DNA of 61,721 nucleotides, taken from Comamonadaceae bacterium. GTDB lineage: Bacteria > Pseudomonadota > Gammaproteobacteria > Burkholderiales > Burkholderiaceae_C. The first letter of the stretch is position 1. Each line of letters starts with the position of its first letter. Below are positions 37,538 through 46,825 of the stretch, piece after piece. The notes under the pieces are model-generated. The model saw nothing but the letters and a program-made list of their open reading frames with translations, did not search any database and had not been told where the DNA came from. Made by a program: the position numbers and the translations under genes. The stretch covers positions 1 through 61,721 of the forward strand of contig JAAFJC010000012.1 of assembly GCA_013297925.1 (NCBI GenBank). The letters run 5' to 3'.

Positions 37538-38974
37538 TCAAACCATCACAGTCGAAACCGATTTGGTATTGATGTAAGCCTCTAGCGCCTCTGGGCCGCC
37601 TTCTGAGCCGTAGCCGGAATCTTTCACGCCGCCGAAAGGCATCTCTGCCACAGCGAGCGCGGGCTGGTTGATCCAGAGCATGCCGGCTTGGATGTTTTGT
37701 GCAAGGTTGTGCTGATGCTTGAGCGATGAGGTGAACGCATAACTGGCCAAACCGAAGCTCAGGCGGTTGGCTTCGCCAATCGCTTCATCCATCGTGTCAA
37801 AGCCGCGAATGCCAGCGATCGGGCCAAAAGGCTCGTCGTTGAATACGCTGGAATTGAGCGGGGCATCAGCAATGATGGTGGGCGCGAAGAAATTGCCGGT
37901 GGAGCCGATGCGCTCGCCACCTGTCACGATGTTTGCGCCCACTGCTCTGGCATCGGCCACCACTTTGGCCATCGCATCCAAGCGGCGGGAGTTGGCCAGC
38001 GGCCCCATCGTCGTACCTTCAGCCGTGCCGTCGCCCACTTTGATTTTGGTGGTGAAAGCGGCGAACTTTTCAATGAAGTCAGCCTTGATGCTGTTGTGTA
38101 CCAAGAAGCGGGTTGGCGAGATGCACACTTGGCCGGCGTTGCGGAATTTCGCAGCACCTGCGGATTTCACAGCGAGCGCCACATCTGCATCATCACAAAC
38201 AATCACAGGCGCGTGGCCGCCGAGCTCCATGGTGATGCGCTTCATGTGTTGGCCGGCCATGCCAGCGAGCATCTTGCCCACGGGCGTGGAGCCGGTGAAG
38301 CTGATTTTGCGCACGGTGGGGTGAGCGATCAAATACGATGAAATTTCAGCGGGCACGCCATAGAGCAAATTGATCACGCCTGCGGGCAGGCCAGCATCGA
38401 TGAAACATTTGAGAAACATCGCAGGCGATGCTGGCGTTTCTTCCGGTGCTTTCACAATGATCGAGCAGCCCGTGGCCAGCGCAGCGCCTACTTTGCGCAC
38501 GATTTGGTTGACTGGGAAATTCCATGGCGTGAAGGCCGCCACCACGCCAATCGGTTGCTTCAGCACTTGCATTTGCGTGTTCATTGAACGCGGCGGCACG
38601 ATACGGCCATACACGCGGCGGCTTTCATCGGCCAGCCAATTGAGCGTGTCTACCGCGCCCATGAGCTCAGCCTTGGATTCAGCAATCGGTTTGCCTTGCT
38701 CCAGCGTCATCAGCAGGGCAATGGTGTCAATGCGCTCGCCCAGCAGCGAAGCGGCTTTGCGCATCACGCGCTGGCGCTCGGCCACGGGAGTGTTGCGCCA
38801 AATCTCGAATCCTTTGGCGGCGGAGTCAAGCGCGGCATCCATTTCGGTCTGCCCGGCTTGCGCCACGCGGCCAATCTCAGCGCCGGTGGCCGGGTTCACC
38901 ACGGGCAGGCTTTTCTTGGATGCGGCTTCGCGCCATTCGTTGTTAATCAGGAGTTGGGTGTCTTGGTAGCTCAT
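37538..38974 (-). CDS. gabD: NAD(P)-dependent succinate-semialdehyde dehydrogenase
   Basis: 478-aa aldehyde dehydrogenase superfamily member. [33 protein letters not shown] (cofactor binding), [16 protein letters not shown] with general-base Glu, [12 protein letters not shown] with catalytic Cys, EPFGPIAGI near the C-terminus. The closest functional class by motifs is SSADH (GabD), but alpha-ketoglutarate semialdehyde dehydrogenase is possible. No gabT adjacent. Divergent from the Lhr-type helicase gene. Confidence 0.85.
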   Translation of the reverse strand: MSYQDTQLLINNEWREAASKKSLPVVNPATGAEIGRVAQAGQTEMDAALDSAAKGFEIWRNTPVAERQRVMRKAASLLGERIDTIALLMTLEQGKPIAESKAELMGAVDTLNWLADESRRVYGRIVPPRSMNTQMQVLKQPIGVVAAFTPWNFPVNQIVRKVGAALATGCSIIVKAPEETPASPAMFLKCFIDAGLPAGVINLLYGVPAEISSYLIAHPTVRKISFTGSTPVGKMLAGMAGQHMKRITMELGGHAPVIVCDDADVALAVKSAGAAKFRNAGQVCISPTRFLVHNSIKADFIEKFAAFTTKIKVGDGTAEGTTMGPLANSRRLDAMAKVVADARAVGANIVTGGERIGSTGNFFAPTIIADAPLNSSVFNDEPFGPIAGIRGFDTMDEAIGEANRLSFGLASYAFTSSLKHQHNLAQNIQAGMLWINQPALAVAEMPFGGVKDSGYGSEGGPEALEAYINTKSVSTVMV

Positions 38975-39029
38975 AAGGTCTCTTTAATGTTTGACGGAAA
39001 CCTCACATTATGTCTCGTAAGATTGATCC

Positions 39030-41501
39030 ATGCAGGAGAACCAAAACACAACTGAGTTAACCGTGGAAACATGGTTGACTCAGAGACATTGGTATCCGTT
39101 TGACTTTCAGCGTGAGGTTTGGGCGCATATCGTCGCGGGGCGCAGCGGCTTGCTGCATGCGAGCACGGGATCGGGCAAGACCTATGCCGTGTGGCTGGGT
39201 GTGTTGCATGCTTTGCTGGAAGCGCTGCCGCGTGGAAAAGCCGCGCCGCTTTCCGTGATCTGGCTCACGCCGATGCGGGCGCTGGCTGCGGATACGGCTC
39301 GCGCTTTGAAAGGGCCTTTGCAGGATTTAACGCCAAACTGGACGCTGGGCTTGCGCACGGGCGACACGCCCTCTGGCGAACGCGCCAAGCAAGATCGCCG
39401 CATGCCCACGGTGTTGATCACCACGCCAGAATCGCTCACTTTGTTGATCACGCGCGAGAAGAGTGCAGAAGACCTGAGCACGGTGCGATATGTGATTGCT
39501 GATGAATGGCATGAGTTGATCGGCAACAAACGCGGTGTGCAAACCCAGCTTGCTCTCGCGCGGCTGCGTGCGTTCAATCCAAAGCTTTCCACTTGGGGGC
39601 TGAGTGCAACACTATCAAATCTAGAGCACTCCGCGCAGGTTCTATGCCGGCGAGATGCCGAAAATGCTTCAAAAAAGCTAGAAAAACCTGTCATCGTACA
39701 GGGCAAGCAAATCAAAGATCTGGCGATTGACACGTTGATCCCTGAGAAGCCCGGCAATTATTCTTGGGCAGGCCACCTCGGCGCGCGCATGCTCGAGCCC
39801 GTCGTCAAAGAAATCGAAAGCTCGGGCACCACACTCGTCTTCACCAACACCCGCTCGCAAGCCGAGATTTGGTATCAGCTCATCTTGGAAGCCAAGCCCG
39901 AATGGGCCGGGCAGATCGCGCTGCATCATGGCAGCTTAGATAAAGAGGTGCGCGAATGGGTGGAGCAAGGCTTGAAAGCCGGGCAGCTCAGGGCGGTGGT
40001 GGCCACATCGTCGCTCGATCTGGGCGTGGATTTTCTGCCCGTGGAGCGCGTGCTGCAAATCGGCTCGGCCAAAGGCGTGGCGCGGCTTATCCAGCGCGCA
40101 GGCCGCAGCGGCCACGCGCCGGGGCGCACCAGCCGCATCACCCTCGTGCCCACGAACACGTTGGAGCTGATCGAAGCAGCAGCTGCGCGCCGCGCTGCGC
40201 AGGCCGGGCAGATTGAAAGCCGCTCATCGCCCTGCAAGCCGCTTGATGTATTGGTGCAGCATATCGTCACAGTCGCGCTCGGTGGCGGCTTCACGCCCGA
40301 TGCTTTGTTTGACGAAGTGCGCACAGCTTTTGCCTATCAAGAGCTCACTCGCCTAGAGTTTGATTGGGCATTGGCCTTCTGCGAGCGAGGTGGCGATTCG
40401 CTCGGCGCGTATCCAGACTATCACCGCATCGCCAAAGACGAGCAAGGTATCTACCGCGTGCCAGATCGAGCGATTGCCAGAAGGCATCGCCTGAGCATTG
40501 GCACGATTGTGAGTGATGCTGCTATGCAGGTGAAATACCTCACTGGTGGGCGCATCGGCACGATTGAAGAAAGCTTCATCGCCCGCCTGAAAAAAGGCGA
40601 TTGCTTCACCTTTGCAGGCCGCATCCTAGAGCTGATCCGCGTCAATGACATGACGGCTTATGTCAAACGCGCCGAGAAAAAAAAAGCCAGCGTACCTAGT
40701 TGGCAAGGCGGCAAAATGCCTCTCTCCAGTGAGCTGGCTGACAACGTGGTGGCACTGCTCGCCGATGCTGCCGAAGGCGATTTCACCGAGCCCGAAATGC
40801 AAGCCGCGCAACCGATGCTCGCCACCCAAATGCGCCTCTCAAATCTGCCTACGCCGGGCAAGCTGCTGATCGAGCAATTCACCAGCAAAGAAGGCCACCA
40901 TCTCTACATCTATCCGTTTGCGGGGCGTAATGTGCACATGGGGCTGGCTTCTCTTTTGGCCTATCGCCTGGCGCTCGATCAGCCCGCAACTTTCAGCTTG
41001 TCCGTTAACGATTACGGTTTTGAGCTCCTCAGCGCCACAGCTTGCGATCTGAGTGGCCTGCAAGATCAAAGCCTGTTTGCCAGCAAAGATTTGCTGCAAG
41101 ACGTTTTGGCATCGCTCAACAGCTCCGAGCTCGCTCAACGCAGATTCCGAGAAATCGCCAGAGTTGCTGGTTTGATCTTCACCGGATATCCCGGTGCCGC
41201 CAAAAGCAACAAACAACTCCAAGCCTCCAGTGGCCTCTTCTTCGAGGTCTTCAAAAAGTACGACGAAAGAAACATGCTGCTCGTGCAAGCGCAGCAGGAA
41301 GTGCTCTCGCAAGAGTTGAATATTGGGCAGTTGCAAAGCACTTTGCAAACCATGCACAAGAGCCGATTAGATTGGGTCAATCTCAGTCATCCGAGCCCAC
41401 TCAGCCTGCCGCTGATGGTTGAGCGATTGCGCGAAAAACTGAGTACAGAAAAATTAGCAGATCGTCTCGACAGAATTCTGCGTGATGCTGAGAAAATCTG
41501 A
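39030..41501 (+). CDS. Lhr-type DEXH helicase (ligase-associated family)
   Basis: 823-aa superfamily 2 helicase of the Lhr-core type. Walker A STGSGKT (45-51), DEWHE box (near 158), SATLSNL, VFTNTRSQAEIW, TSSLDLGVDF, QRAGRSGHAPG, then winged-helix and Lhr-core C-terminal domains. Ligase-associated Lhr proteins normally sit with an ATP-dependent ligase, an exonuclease and a metallophosphoesterase; none is adjacent here. A repeat (39611-39651) encodes about residues 194-207. A secreted nuclease gene follows 3 nt later, probably cotranscribed. Confidence 0.9.
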   Translation: MQENQNTTELTVETWLTQRHWYPFDFQREVWAHIVAGRSGLLHASTGSGKTYAVWLGVLHALLEALPRGKAAPLSVIWLTPMRALAADTARALKGPLQDLTPNWTLGLRTGDTPSGERAKQDRRMPTVLITTPESLTLLITREKSAEDLSTVRYVIADEWHELIGNKRGVQTQLALARLRAFNPKLSTWGLSATLSNLEHSAQVLCRRDAENASKKLEKPVIVQGKQIKDLAIDTLIPEKPGNYSWAGHLGARMLEPVVKEIESSGTTLVFTNTRSQAEIWYQLILEAKPEWAGQIALHHGSLDKEVREWVEQGLKAGQLRAVVATSSLDLGVDFLPVERVLQIGSAKGVARLIQRAGRSGHAPGRTSRITLVPTNTLELIEAAAARRAAQAGQIESRSSPCKPLDVLVQHIVTVALGGGFTPDALFDEVRTAFAYQELTRLEFDWALAFCERGGDSLGAYPDYHRIAKDEQGIYRVPDRAIARRHRLSIGTIVSDAAMQVKYLTGGRIGTIEESFIARLKKGDCFTFAGRILELIRVNDMTAYVKRAEKKKASVPSWQGGKMPLSSELADNVVALLADAAEGDFTEPEMQAAQPMLATQMRLSNLPTPGKLLIEQFTSKEGHHLYIYPFAGRNVHMGLASLLAYRLALDQPATFSLSVNDYGFELLSATACDLSGLQDQSLFASKDLLQDVLASLNSSELAQRRFREIARVAGLIFTGYPGAAKSNKQLQASSGLFFEVFKKYDERNMLLVQAQQEVLSQELNIGQLQSTLQTMHKSRLDWVNLSHPSPLSLPLMVERLREKLSTEKLADRLDRILRDAEKI
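39611..39651 (+). repeat. 41-nt interspersed repeat, copy 15 (in Lhr-type helicase gene)
   Basis: ACTATCAAATCTAGAGC, ACTCCGCGCAGG, TTCTATGCCGGC. In frame immediately after the helicase SATLSNL motif. Confidence 0.88.
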
Positions 41502-41504
41502 GCC

Positions 41505-41987
41505 ATGAAATTTCTTCTCGTTGGCTTAGTTGTCTGCTTCATTCAACTGCAAGCCCAAGCCAAAATCTTCCAAGGCATCGTCACCCATGTGAGCGATGGC
41601 GATACGCTGTGGATTGAAGTCGATCCCAAAACCAAGCCAATCAAGGTGCGCTTGCAAGGCATCGATGCCCCAGAGATTTGCCAGGCTTGGGGCACACAAG
41701 CGCGCGATGCTTTGAAGGCTAGGCTGCTCCGTCAGAGTGTGAGCCTCAATACTCGTGCTAAAGACGATTACGAGCGTGCTTTAGGGCGAGTCGCATTTCG
41801 CGGCGAAGACGTCGGCTCATGGCTAGTGAAAAATGGCTATGCATGGAGCTACCACTATCGTCGTGATCCCGGGCCTTATGTGAGTGAAGAGGCGGCAGCT
41901 AGGAAAGCGCGGCTTGGCCTTTGGGCGCAAGCTGGCGCACAAGAGCCGCGGGAATTTCGAAAGAAGAACGGCCCCTGCAAACACTGA
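41505..41987 (+). CDS. Secreted thermonuclease-family (SNase-like) nuclease
   Basis: 160 aa with signal peptide (about 1-19, ending AQAKI). Staphylococcal-nuclease fold: VTHVSDGDTLWIE, VRLQGIDAPE (catalytic Arg and acidic site), ERALGRV (second Arg), LVKNGYAW. Mature form ends with CKH; two Cys could form a disulfide. It starts 3 nt after the helicase stop. Extracytoplasmic DNA/RNA hydrolysis is the family role; it could release nucleotides as a phosphate source. Confidence 0.88.
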   Translation: MKFLLVGLVVCFIQLQAQAKIFQGIVTHVSDGDTLWIEVDPKTKPIKVRLQGIDAPEICQAWGTQARDALKARLLRQSVSLNTRAKDDYERALGRVAFRGEDVGSWLVKNGYAWSYHYRRDPGPYVSEEAAARKARLGLWAQAGAQEPREFRKKNGPCKH

Positions 41988-42021
41988 AAGCAGCACGCCA
42001 ATACTGGATCAGCTTGTAGGG

Positions 42022-42055
42022 CTTTCACAGTTTTGTCATAAACGGGTGATAAATT
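42022..42055 (+). promoter_or_regulatory. Pho box and -10 of the LacI/ABC/phosphodiesterase operon
   Basis: CTTTCAC-AGTT-TTGTCAT (42022-42039): two 7-mers at 11-nt period matching 12 of 14 positions of the CTGTCAY consensus, with a weaker third unit GGGTGAT (42044-42050). Ten nt after the second unit is TAAATT (42050-42055) as -10, the same spacing as in the E. coli phoA promoter as I recall it. Confidence 0.65.
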
Positions 42056-42068
42056 GAAAACGTTTTCA
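42055..42068. promoter_or_regulatory. LacI-family operator
   Basis: TGAAAACGTTTTCA is a perfect 14-bp palindrome with the central CG typical of LacI-family operators. It covers the predicted transcription start, 14 nt before the regulator's ATG, suggesting autoregulation and repression of the downstream operon. Confidence 0.8.
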
Positions 42069-42081
42069 TTTCACCGATGCC

Positions 42082-43143
42082 ATGACCTCTGCTCACAAAG
42101 CTGCTCAAACAAATGCTAACCGGCGCGCTACCATCAAAGATGTGGCCGAATCCGCTGGCGTATCGTTTGCCACGGTCTCGCGGGTGCTCAATGAAACTGG
42201 CTTGGTCAAGCCTGCCACTTCTGAGCTGGTGTTGGAAGCGGCGCGAGCTTTAGGTTTTCGGCCGAATTTGATGGGGCGCAATTTGCGCTCCTCTCGCACG
42301 CAAACACTGGGTGTGATGTTGCCAACCTTGATTCATCCCGTGTTTGCGGAATGCTTGCAAAGTATCGAAACCGCTGCGCGCCTTTCCCAGCACACGATTG
42401 CCCTGAGTACCACGGACTACGATCCTTTGGCTGAAGAAACTGCAAGCGAAGCCTTGTTGCGCCAGCGGGTGGACGGTTTGATTTTGACAGTGGCGGATGC
42501 TGCTGCAAGCCCTGTGCTGGACAAGCTCGACGCAGAGGGCGTGCCTTATGTACTGGTGTTCAATCAAATGTCGCGCCAAGGCAAGAAAAAGCAGCCTCTG
42601 CGAAGGCCCTGCGTGAGTGTGGATAACCAACTCGCTGCGCAGCAGATGGTGGCTCATTTGATCTCGCTTGGCCATCACCGCATTTGCATGATAGCCGGCC
42701 GCTTCGGCCAATCAGATCGCTCGCGGCTGCGTTTCAATGGCTACAAGCAAGCCATGCAAGTTGCAGGGCTGGAGCCTTTGGCGCCGCTGGAGCTACCATT
42801 CAATCAAACCGATACAAGGCGTGAGCTGCTCGATCTGCTGGGCAACCGCTCTCGCCCCACCGCCTTGTTTTGCTCCAGCGATCAAATCGCGATGGCCGTG
42901 ATGCGAGATGCGCGGCTGCTCGGCTTTGATGTGCCTAGCGATGTGTCTGTGGCCGGCTTTGATGGCGTGCGCGTCGGCCAGCTGCTCAGCCCCGAGCTCT
43001 CCACCGTGGTGCAGCCCACTGCAGACATTGGCCGAACGGCAGTGGATTTACTGCTCCAGCTCATCAACGGCGAGCAATACCTCGGCCCAGCATTGCTTCA
43101 TCACACCTTACGTATTGGCAGCAGTGCTGCTTCTCCTCAATAG
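42082..43143 (+). CDS. LacI-family transcriptional regulator
   Basis: 353 aa. HTH (about 17-40): ATIKDVAESAGVSFATVSRVLNE, followed by the hinge helix and a periplasmic-binding-protein-like sensor domain (about 72-345; TLGVMLPTLIHPVFAE, SVDNQLAA, FCSSDQIAMAVMRDA, SVAGFDG). First gene of a six-gene plus-strand cluster with an ABC importer and a GpdQ-like phosphodiesterase. It probably senses the imported compound or its product. No clear ribosome site precedes ATG 42082. Confidence 0.93.
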   Translation: MTSAHKAAQTNANRRATIKDVAESAGVSFATVSRVLNETGLVKPATSELVLEAARALGFRPNLMGRNLRSSRTQTLGVMLPTLIHPVFAECLQSIETAARLSQHTIALSTTDYDPLAEETASEALLRQRVDGLILTVADAAASPVLDKLDAEGVPYVLVFNQMSRQGKKKQPLRRPCVSVDNQLAAQQMVAHLISLGHHRICMIAGRFGQSDRSRLRFNGYKQAMQVAGLEPLAPLELPFNQTDTRRELLDLLGNRSRPTALFCSSDQIAMAVMRDARLLGFDVPSDVSVAGFDGVRVGQLLSPELSTVVQPTADIGRTAVDLLLQLINGEQYLGPALLHHTLRIGSSAASPQ

Positions 43144-43189
43144 CTTTCCTCCCCTCAACGTGCTTTACCTCAACCCAAAGGAAGTCATC

Positions 43190-44206
43190 ATGCAACGTCG
43201 TCACGCTCTAAGCCTCGCAAGCGCAGCCGCACTTAGCGGCCTCGCCCCCGCCACACTTTTGGCGCAAACCTCGCGCGCCATTTGCTACAACTGCCCACCC
43301 GAGTGGGCCGATTGGGGCGGCATGCTGCGCAATATCAATCAAAAACTCGGCATTCAAATCCCTCCTGACAATAAAAATTCTGGCCAAGCTTTGGCAGCCT
43401 TGATTGCAGAGAAAGAAAAGCCAGTCGCCGATGTGGTGTATCTGGGTGGGCAAGTGGGCCCGCAGGCGCGCAATGCGGGTATCGTCGAAGCTTATCGCCC
43501 TCAGCGCTGGAATGATATTCCCGCAAGCTTGAAAGATGGCGATGGCTTTTGGTTCACCATTCATTCGGGCACGCTCGGCATTTTTGTGAACACGCAAGCT
43601 CTGCGCGGCAAAGCTGTGCCACGCTCTTGGGCCGATTTGCTCAAGGCTGACTACAAAGGCATGGTGGGCTATCTTAATCCTGCGAGTGCAGCCGTCGGCC
43701 AAGTGGGCGTGATCGCTGCCAATCTCGCGCTCGGCGGCAGCTATGACAATCTTGATCCTGGCATCAACTTCTTCAAACAACTTCAGGCCAATTCACCCAT
43801 CGTACCGACGCAGACGGCCTATGCCCGCGTGCTCTCCGGTGAAATTCCGATCTTGCTGGATTACGATTTCAATGCCTATCGTGCTCGCTACAGCGATCAA
43901 GCGCCGGTGCAGTTCGTGATTCCGCAAGAGGGCACGCAGCAGCTGCCTTATGTGATGGGCTTGGTGAAGAATGGCCCTAATCCAGAGCAGGGCAAGAAGG
44001 TGCTGGATTTTGTGCTGACCGATGAAGGCCAGCGCCATTGGGCCAATGCGTATCTGCGCCCCGTGTTTGCCAATGCGATGTCTGCCGAAGTGCGCTCGCG
44101 CTTCTTGCCTGATTCGGAGTATCAGCGTGCGCGTGCGCTCGATGTGCAGAAGCTTGCCACTGTTGCGAGAACGATCGGCGAGCGCTATCAGAAGGAAGTG
44201 GTTTGA
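43190..44206 (+). CDS. ABC transporter substrate-binding protein (PotD/AfuA-like, family 1)
   Basis: Periplasmic receptor of 338 aa. Signal region 1-26 begins MQRRHALSL and ends LLAQ; the paired Arg makes Tat export possible. Mature protein has ICYNCPPEWADWGGMLRNINQKLGIQIPPDNKNSGQALAALIAEKEKPVADVVYLGG, a type found in Fe(III), thiamine, polyamine and aminoethylphosphonate receptors. AAAGGAAG precedes ATG 43190. Ligand is unknown; a phosphodiester or other organophosphate is suggested by the downstream phosphodiesterase and the Pho box. Confidence 0.87.
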   Translation: MQRRHALSLASAAALSGLAPATLLAQTSRAICYNCPPEWADWGGMLRNINQKLGIQIPPDNKNSGQALAALIAEKEKPVADVVYLGGQVGPQARNAGIVEAYRPQRWNDIPASLKDGDGFWFTIHSGTLGIFVNTQALRGKAVPRSWADLLKADYKGMVGYLNPASAAVGQVGVIAANLALGGSYDNLDPGINFFKQLQANSPIVPTQTAYARVLSGEIPILLDYDFNAYRARYSDQAPVQFVIPQEGTQQLPYVMGLVKNGPNPEQGKKVLDFVLTDEGQRHWANAYLRPVFANAMSAEVRSRFLPDSEYQRARALDVQKLATVARTIGERYQKEVV

Positions 44207-45024
44207 GGCAACAAGAGAATCTGAAACTGATCACCCTGTTGCTTCCTGGGGCGATCTTTTTCATTGCTTTTTTTGCGATCCCGCTGGCCAAACTATTTGT
44301 GATCGGTGGCACGGGCGCGCTTGGCTGGAGCGCCTATACCGCTGTGATCACCGATGGCCGCTATTTCAAAAGCATGTTGTCCACGGTCACGCTCTCAGTC
44401 ATTGTGACGCTCATCACCTTGGTGATTGCGGGTATCTCAGGCGTGTTCCTCGCGCGGCAAGAGTTCAGCGGCAAGCGCTTGCTCACCGCGATGCTCACCT
44501 TGCCTTTAGCATTCCCCGGCGTGGTGATTGGCTTCATGGTCATCATGCTGGGCGGCAGGCAAGGGCTGGTGCCAGCTGTTACGCAGCATGTGTTTGAGCA
44601 GCCTTGGGTGTTTGCCTATTCCATGGTAGGTTTGCTGGTGGGCTATGTGTATTTCTCTATCCCGCGCACGATACTCACCGTGATGGCCGCTGCGGAAAAG
44701 CTCGATCCAGCTTTGATCGAAGCAGCACGCTCCTTGGGCGCAGGGCCTTGGCATTTGATCAAAGACATCATCGTGCCTGCACTCAAGCCTGCCTTGCTCG
44801 CAGCCGGCGCGATTTGCTTTGCTACCTCCATGGGCGCATTCGGTACAGCCTTCACCTTGGCCACCAAGATCAATGTGTTGCCTATGATCATTTACACAGA
44901 ATTTACGCTCTCTGCAAACATGGCGATGGCTGCAGCTTTGTCTTTCGTACTCGGGCTCATCACTTGGGCAGCGCTGGCATTCGCGCGGAATTTAACGGGC
45001 AGCAGCGTGCCTGCGGCGGCGTGA
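44203..45024 (+). CDS. ABC transporter permease 1
   Basis: 273-aa inner-membrane permease, about six helices, binding-protein-dependent transport domain with EAA loop LIEAARSLGAGPWHLIKDIIVPALKP. Start is TTG 44203 overlapping the TGA of the receptor gene (TTGA) and preceded by GAAGGAAG; the first ATG in frame would remove most of helix 1 and beyond. Pairs with the next permease. Confidence 0.88.
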   Translation: MRQQENLKLITLLLPGAIFFIAFFAIPLAKLFVIGGTGALGWSAYTAVITDGRYFKSMLSTVTLSVIVTLITLVIAGISGVFLARQEFSGKRLLTAMLTLPLAFPGVVIGFMVIMLGGRQGLVPAVTQHVFEQPWVFAYSMVGLLVGYVYFSIPRTILTVMAAAEKLDPALIEAARSLGAGPWHLIKDIIVPALKPALLAAGAICFATSMGAFGTAFTLATKINVLPMIIYTEFTLSANMAMAAALSFVLGLITWAALAFARNLTGSSVPAAA

Positions 45025-45854
45025 AATTGATGTTGAACGGTACCCACTCCCCCGTCAAACCGCCATCTCGCCCAGCGGTGTTCTGGTTGCTGCTCGCGTT
45101 CACGCTTCTCGTAGCGGCTTTCTTGATCGTGCCTGTGATTCTTTCCGTGCTCACAGGTTTAACGAACAACGCTTTCACTGGCATCTCCAGCGGCCTGACG
45201 TTCAAATGGGTGATCAAGGTTTGGCAGGATTATCAAAACAGCATTTGGTTGTCTCTGAAAATCGCGCTGGCTTGCCTCTGCCTCACCACTTTGCTTGGTG
45301 TGCCGCTCGCTTATGTGCTCTCCCGCAGCCAAGGGGCGATTGCGCGTTCGCTGGAAGAGCTTCTGATGCTGCCTGTTGCCATTCCGGGGCTGGCCACAGG
45401 CTTGGCCTTGATCGTGACTTATGGCGCTGTAGGCGATTTCCGTACGCACTGGACATTTATCTTGGTTGGCCATGTGCTGTTTACCTTGCCCTTCATGGTG
45501 CGCTCCGTGTTGGCGGTGATGCTTTCTGTGGATATGCACACACTTGAGGAGGGCGCGCGGAGTTTGGGTGCCAGCTTTTTGCAGCGCTTCATCACCATCG
45601 TGTTGCCCAATTGCCGCTCAGGCATTTTGGCGGGTGCATTGATGGTGGTCACGCTCTCGATAGGTGAATTCAATATGAGCTTGCTGCTTCACACGCCGCT
45701 CACACAAACCCTGCCTGTGGGCTTGGCTGATGCCTATGCATCGCTGCGCATCGAAGTGGGCAGCGCTTACACCATCGTTTTCCTCTTGATGATCATTCCT
45801 CTGCTGATCGCTCTGCAATGGGCGGCAGGCCTTTCGCAAAAGAACAAACCATGA
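45021..45854 (+). CDS. ABC transporter permease 2
   Basis: 277 aa permease with six predicted helices and EAA loop LEEGARSLGASFLQRFITIVLPNCRSG. GTG 45021 overlaps the previous TGA (GTGA); ATG 45030 (MLNGTHSPV) is the alternative three codons later. The two-permease, one-ATPase layout is that of PotBC/PhnUV-type importers. Confidence 0.88.
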   Translation: MKLMLNGTHSPVKPPSRPAVFWLLLAFTLLVAAFLIVPVILSVLTGLTNNAFTGISSGLTFKWVIKVWQDYQNSIWLSLKIALACLCLTTLLGVPLAYVLSRSQGAIARSLEELLMLPVAIPGLATGLALIVTYGAVGDFRTHWTFILVGHVLFTLPFMVRSVLAVMLSVDMHTLEEGARSLGASFLQRFITIVLPNCRSGILAGALMVVTLSIGEFNMSLLLHTPLTQTLPVGLADAYASLRIEVGSAYTIVFLLMIIPLLIALQWAAGLSQKNKP

Positions 45855-46825
45855 CGACAAACTCCCATCAAGGCGTCAGCATCAAACTGCAAAGCTGCGC
45901 CAAGACATTCAAACAGCAGCGCGTGCTCAATCCGATTGATTTAGAGATCCATGCGGGTGAAACGCTGGTGTTGCTTGGGCCTTCTGGTTGCGGCAAGACA
46001 ACCACGCTGCGCTTGATCGCTGGCTTGGAGCATCCAGATGCCGGCGGAAGCATCTTCTTTGGCAATGAAGAAGTCACAGCCTTACCGATTGAAGAGCGCA
46101 AAGTGGGCATGGTGTTTCAAAGCTATGCGCTCTTCCCCAATATGAATGTGCGCGAAAACATTGAATATGGTTTGCGTATTGCCAAAATGCCCGCGCATGA
46201 GCGAAGCAAGCGTGTGAATGAGATGCTGGCCATGATGCAGATTGAGCCCTTGGCTGAGCGCATGATCACGCAACTCTCGGGCGGACAGAAGCAGCGTGTA
46301 GCGCTTGCGCGAGCCATTGCTATCCGCCCACGAGTGCTCTTGCTCGATGAGCCATTGACTGCGCTCGATGCTCGCCTACGCGAGACCTTGCGCAGCGATA
46401 TTGATGCATTGCTGCGCCAGCTTGGCATTACAGCGGTCTATGTGACACATGATCAAGCCGAAGCGATGGTGCTGGGTGATCGCATTGCTGTGATGGATCA
46501 TGGCAATATTGCGCAAATCGGCACGCCACAAGATATTTACTTCCGCCCGCAAAGCGCCGTGGTGGCCGATTTCGTTGGCACGGTGAATACGATGGAGGGC
46601 AAACGCTTTCGCCCTGAGGATGCTCAGCTGTGCAGTTTGGATGAAGTACTTGATCCTTGGCGCGGTATCGTGCAAACTAGTTTTTTCCTAGGTGATCATC
46701 GACGCGTTAGTGTTGACATGCCCGACGGCAGCACAGTTATTCTCAAACTACCGCCTCGGCAGGTGATCGAAAAAGGCGAGCGCGTTGGCGTTCGAGTTGA
46801 TACTTGGCAGGAAGCAACATGTTGA
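45851..46825 (+). CDS. ABC transporter ATP-binding protein (PotA/AfuC-like)
   Basis: 324 aa. Walker A GPSGCGKTT, Q-loop VFQSYALFPNMNVRENI, signature LSGGQKQRVALARA, Walker B LLLDEPLTALDA, H-loop VTHDQAEA, then a C-terminal TOBE-like domain (about 245-324). Overlaps the permease stop by 4 nt (ATGA) and the phosphodiesterase start by 7 nt. Confidence 0.93.
   Translation: MTTNSHQGVSIKLQSCAKTFKQQRVLNPIDLEIHAGETLVLLGPSGCGKTTTLRLIAGLEHPDAGGSIFFGNEEVTALPIEERKVGMVFQSYALFPNMNVRENIEYGLRIAKMPAHERSKRVNEMLAMMQIEPLAERMITQLSGGQKQRVALARAIAIRPRVLLLDEPLTALDARLRETLRSDIDALLRQLGITAVYVTHDQAEAMVLGDRIAVMDHGNIAQIGTPQDIYFRPQSAVVADFVGTVNTMEGKRFRPEDAQLCSLDEVLDPWRGIVQTSFFLGDHRRVSVDMPDGSTVILKLPPRQVIEKGERVGVRVDTWQEATC

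Noticed and set aside
42908-43189. N-terminal extension of the receptor frame to 42908
   Set aside because: It lies within the LacI gene; ATG 43190 has a ribosome site and starts a signal peptide.
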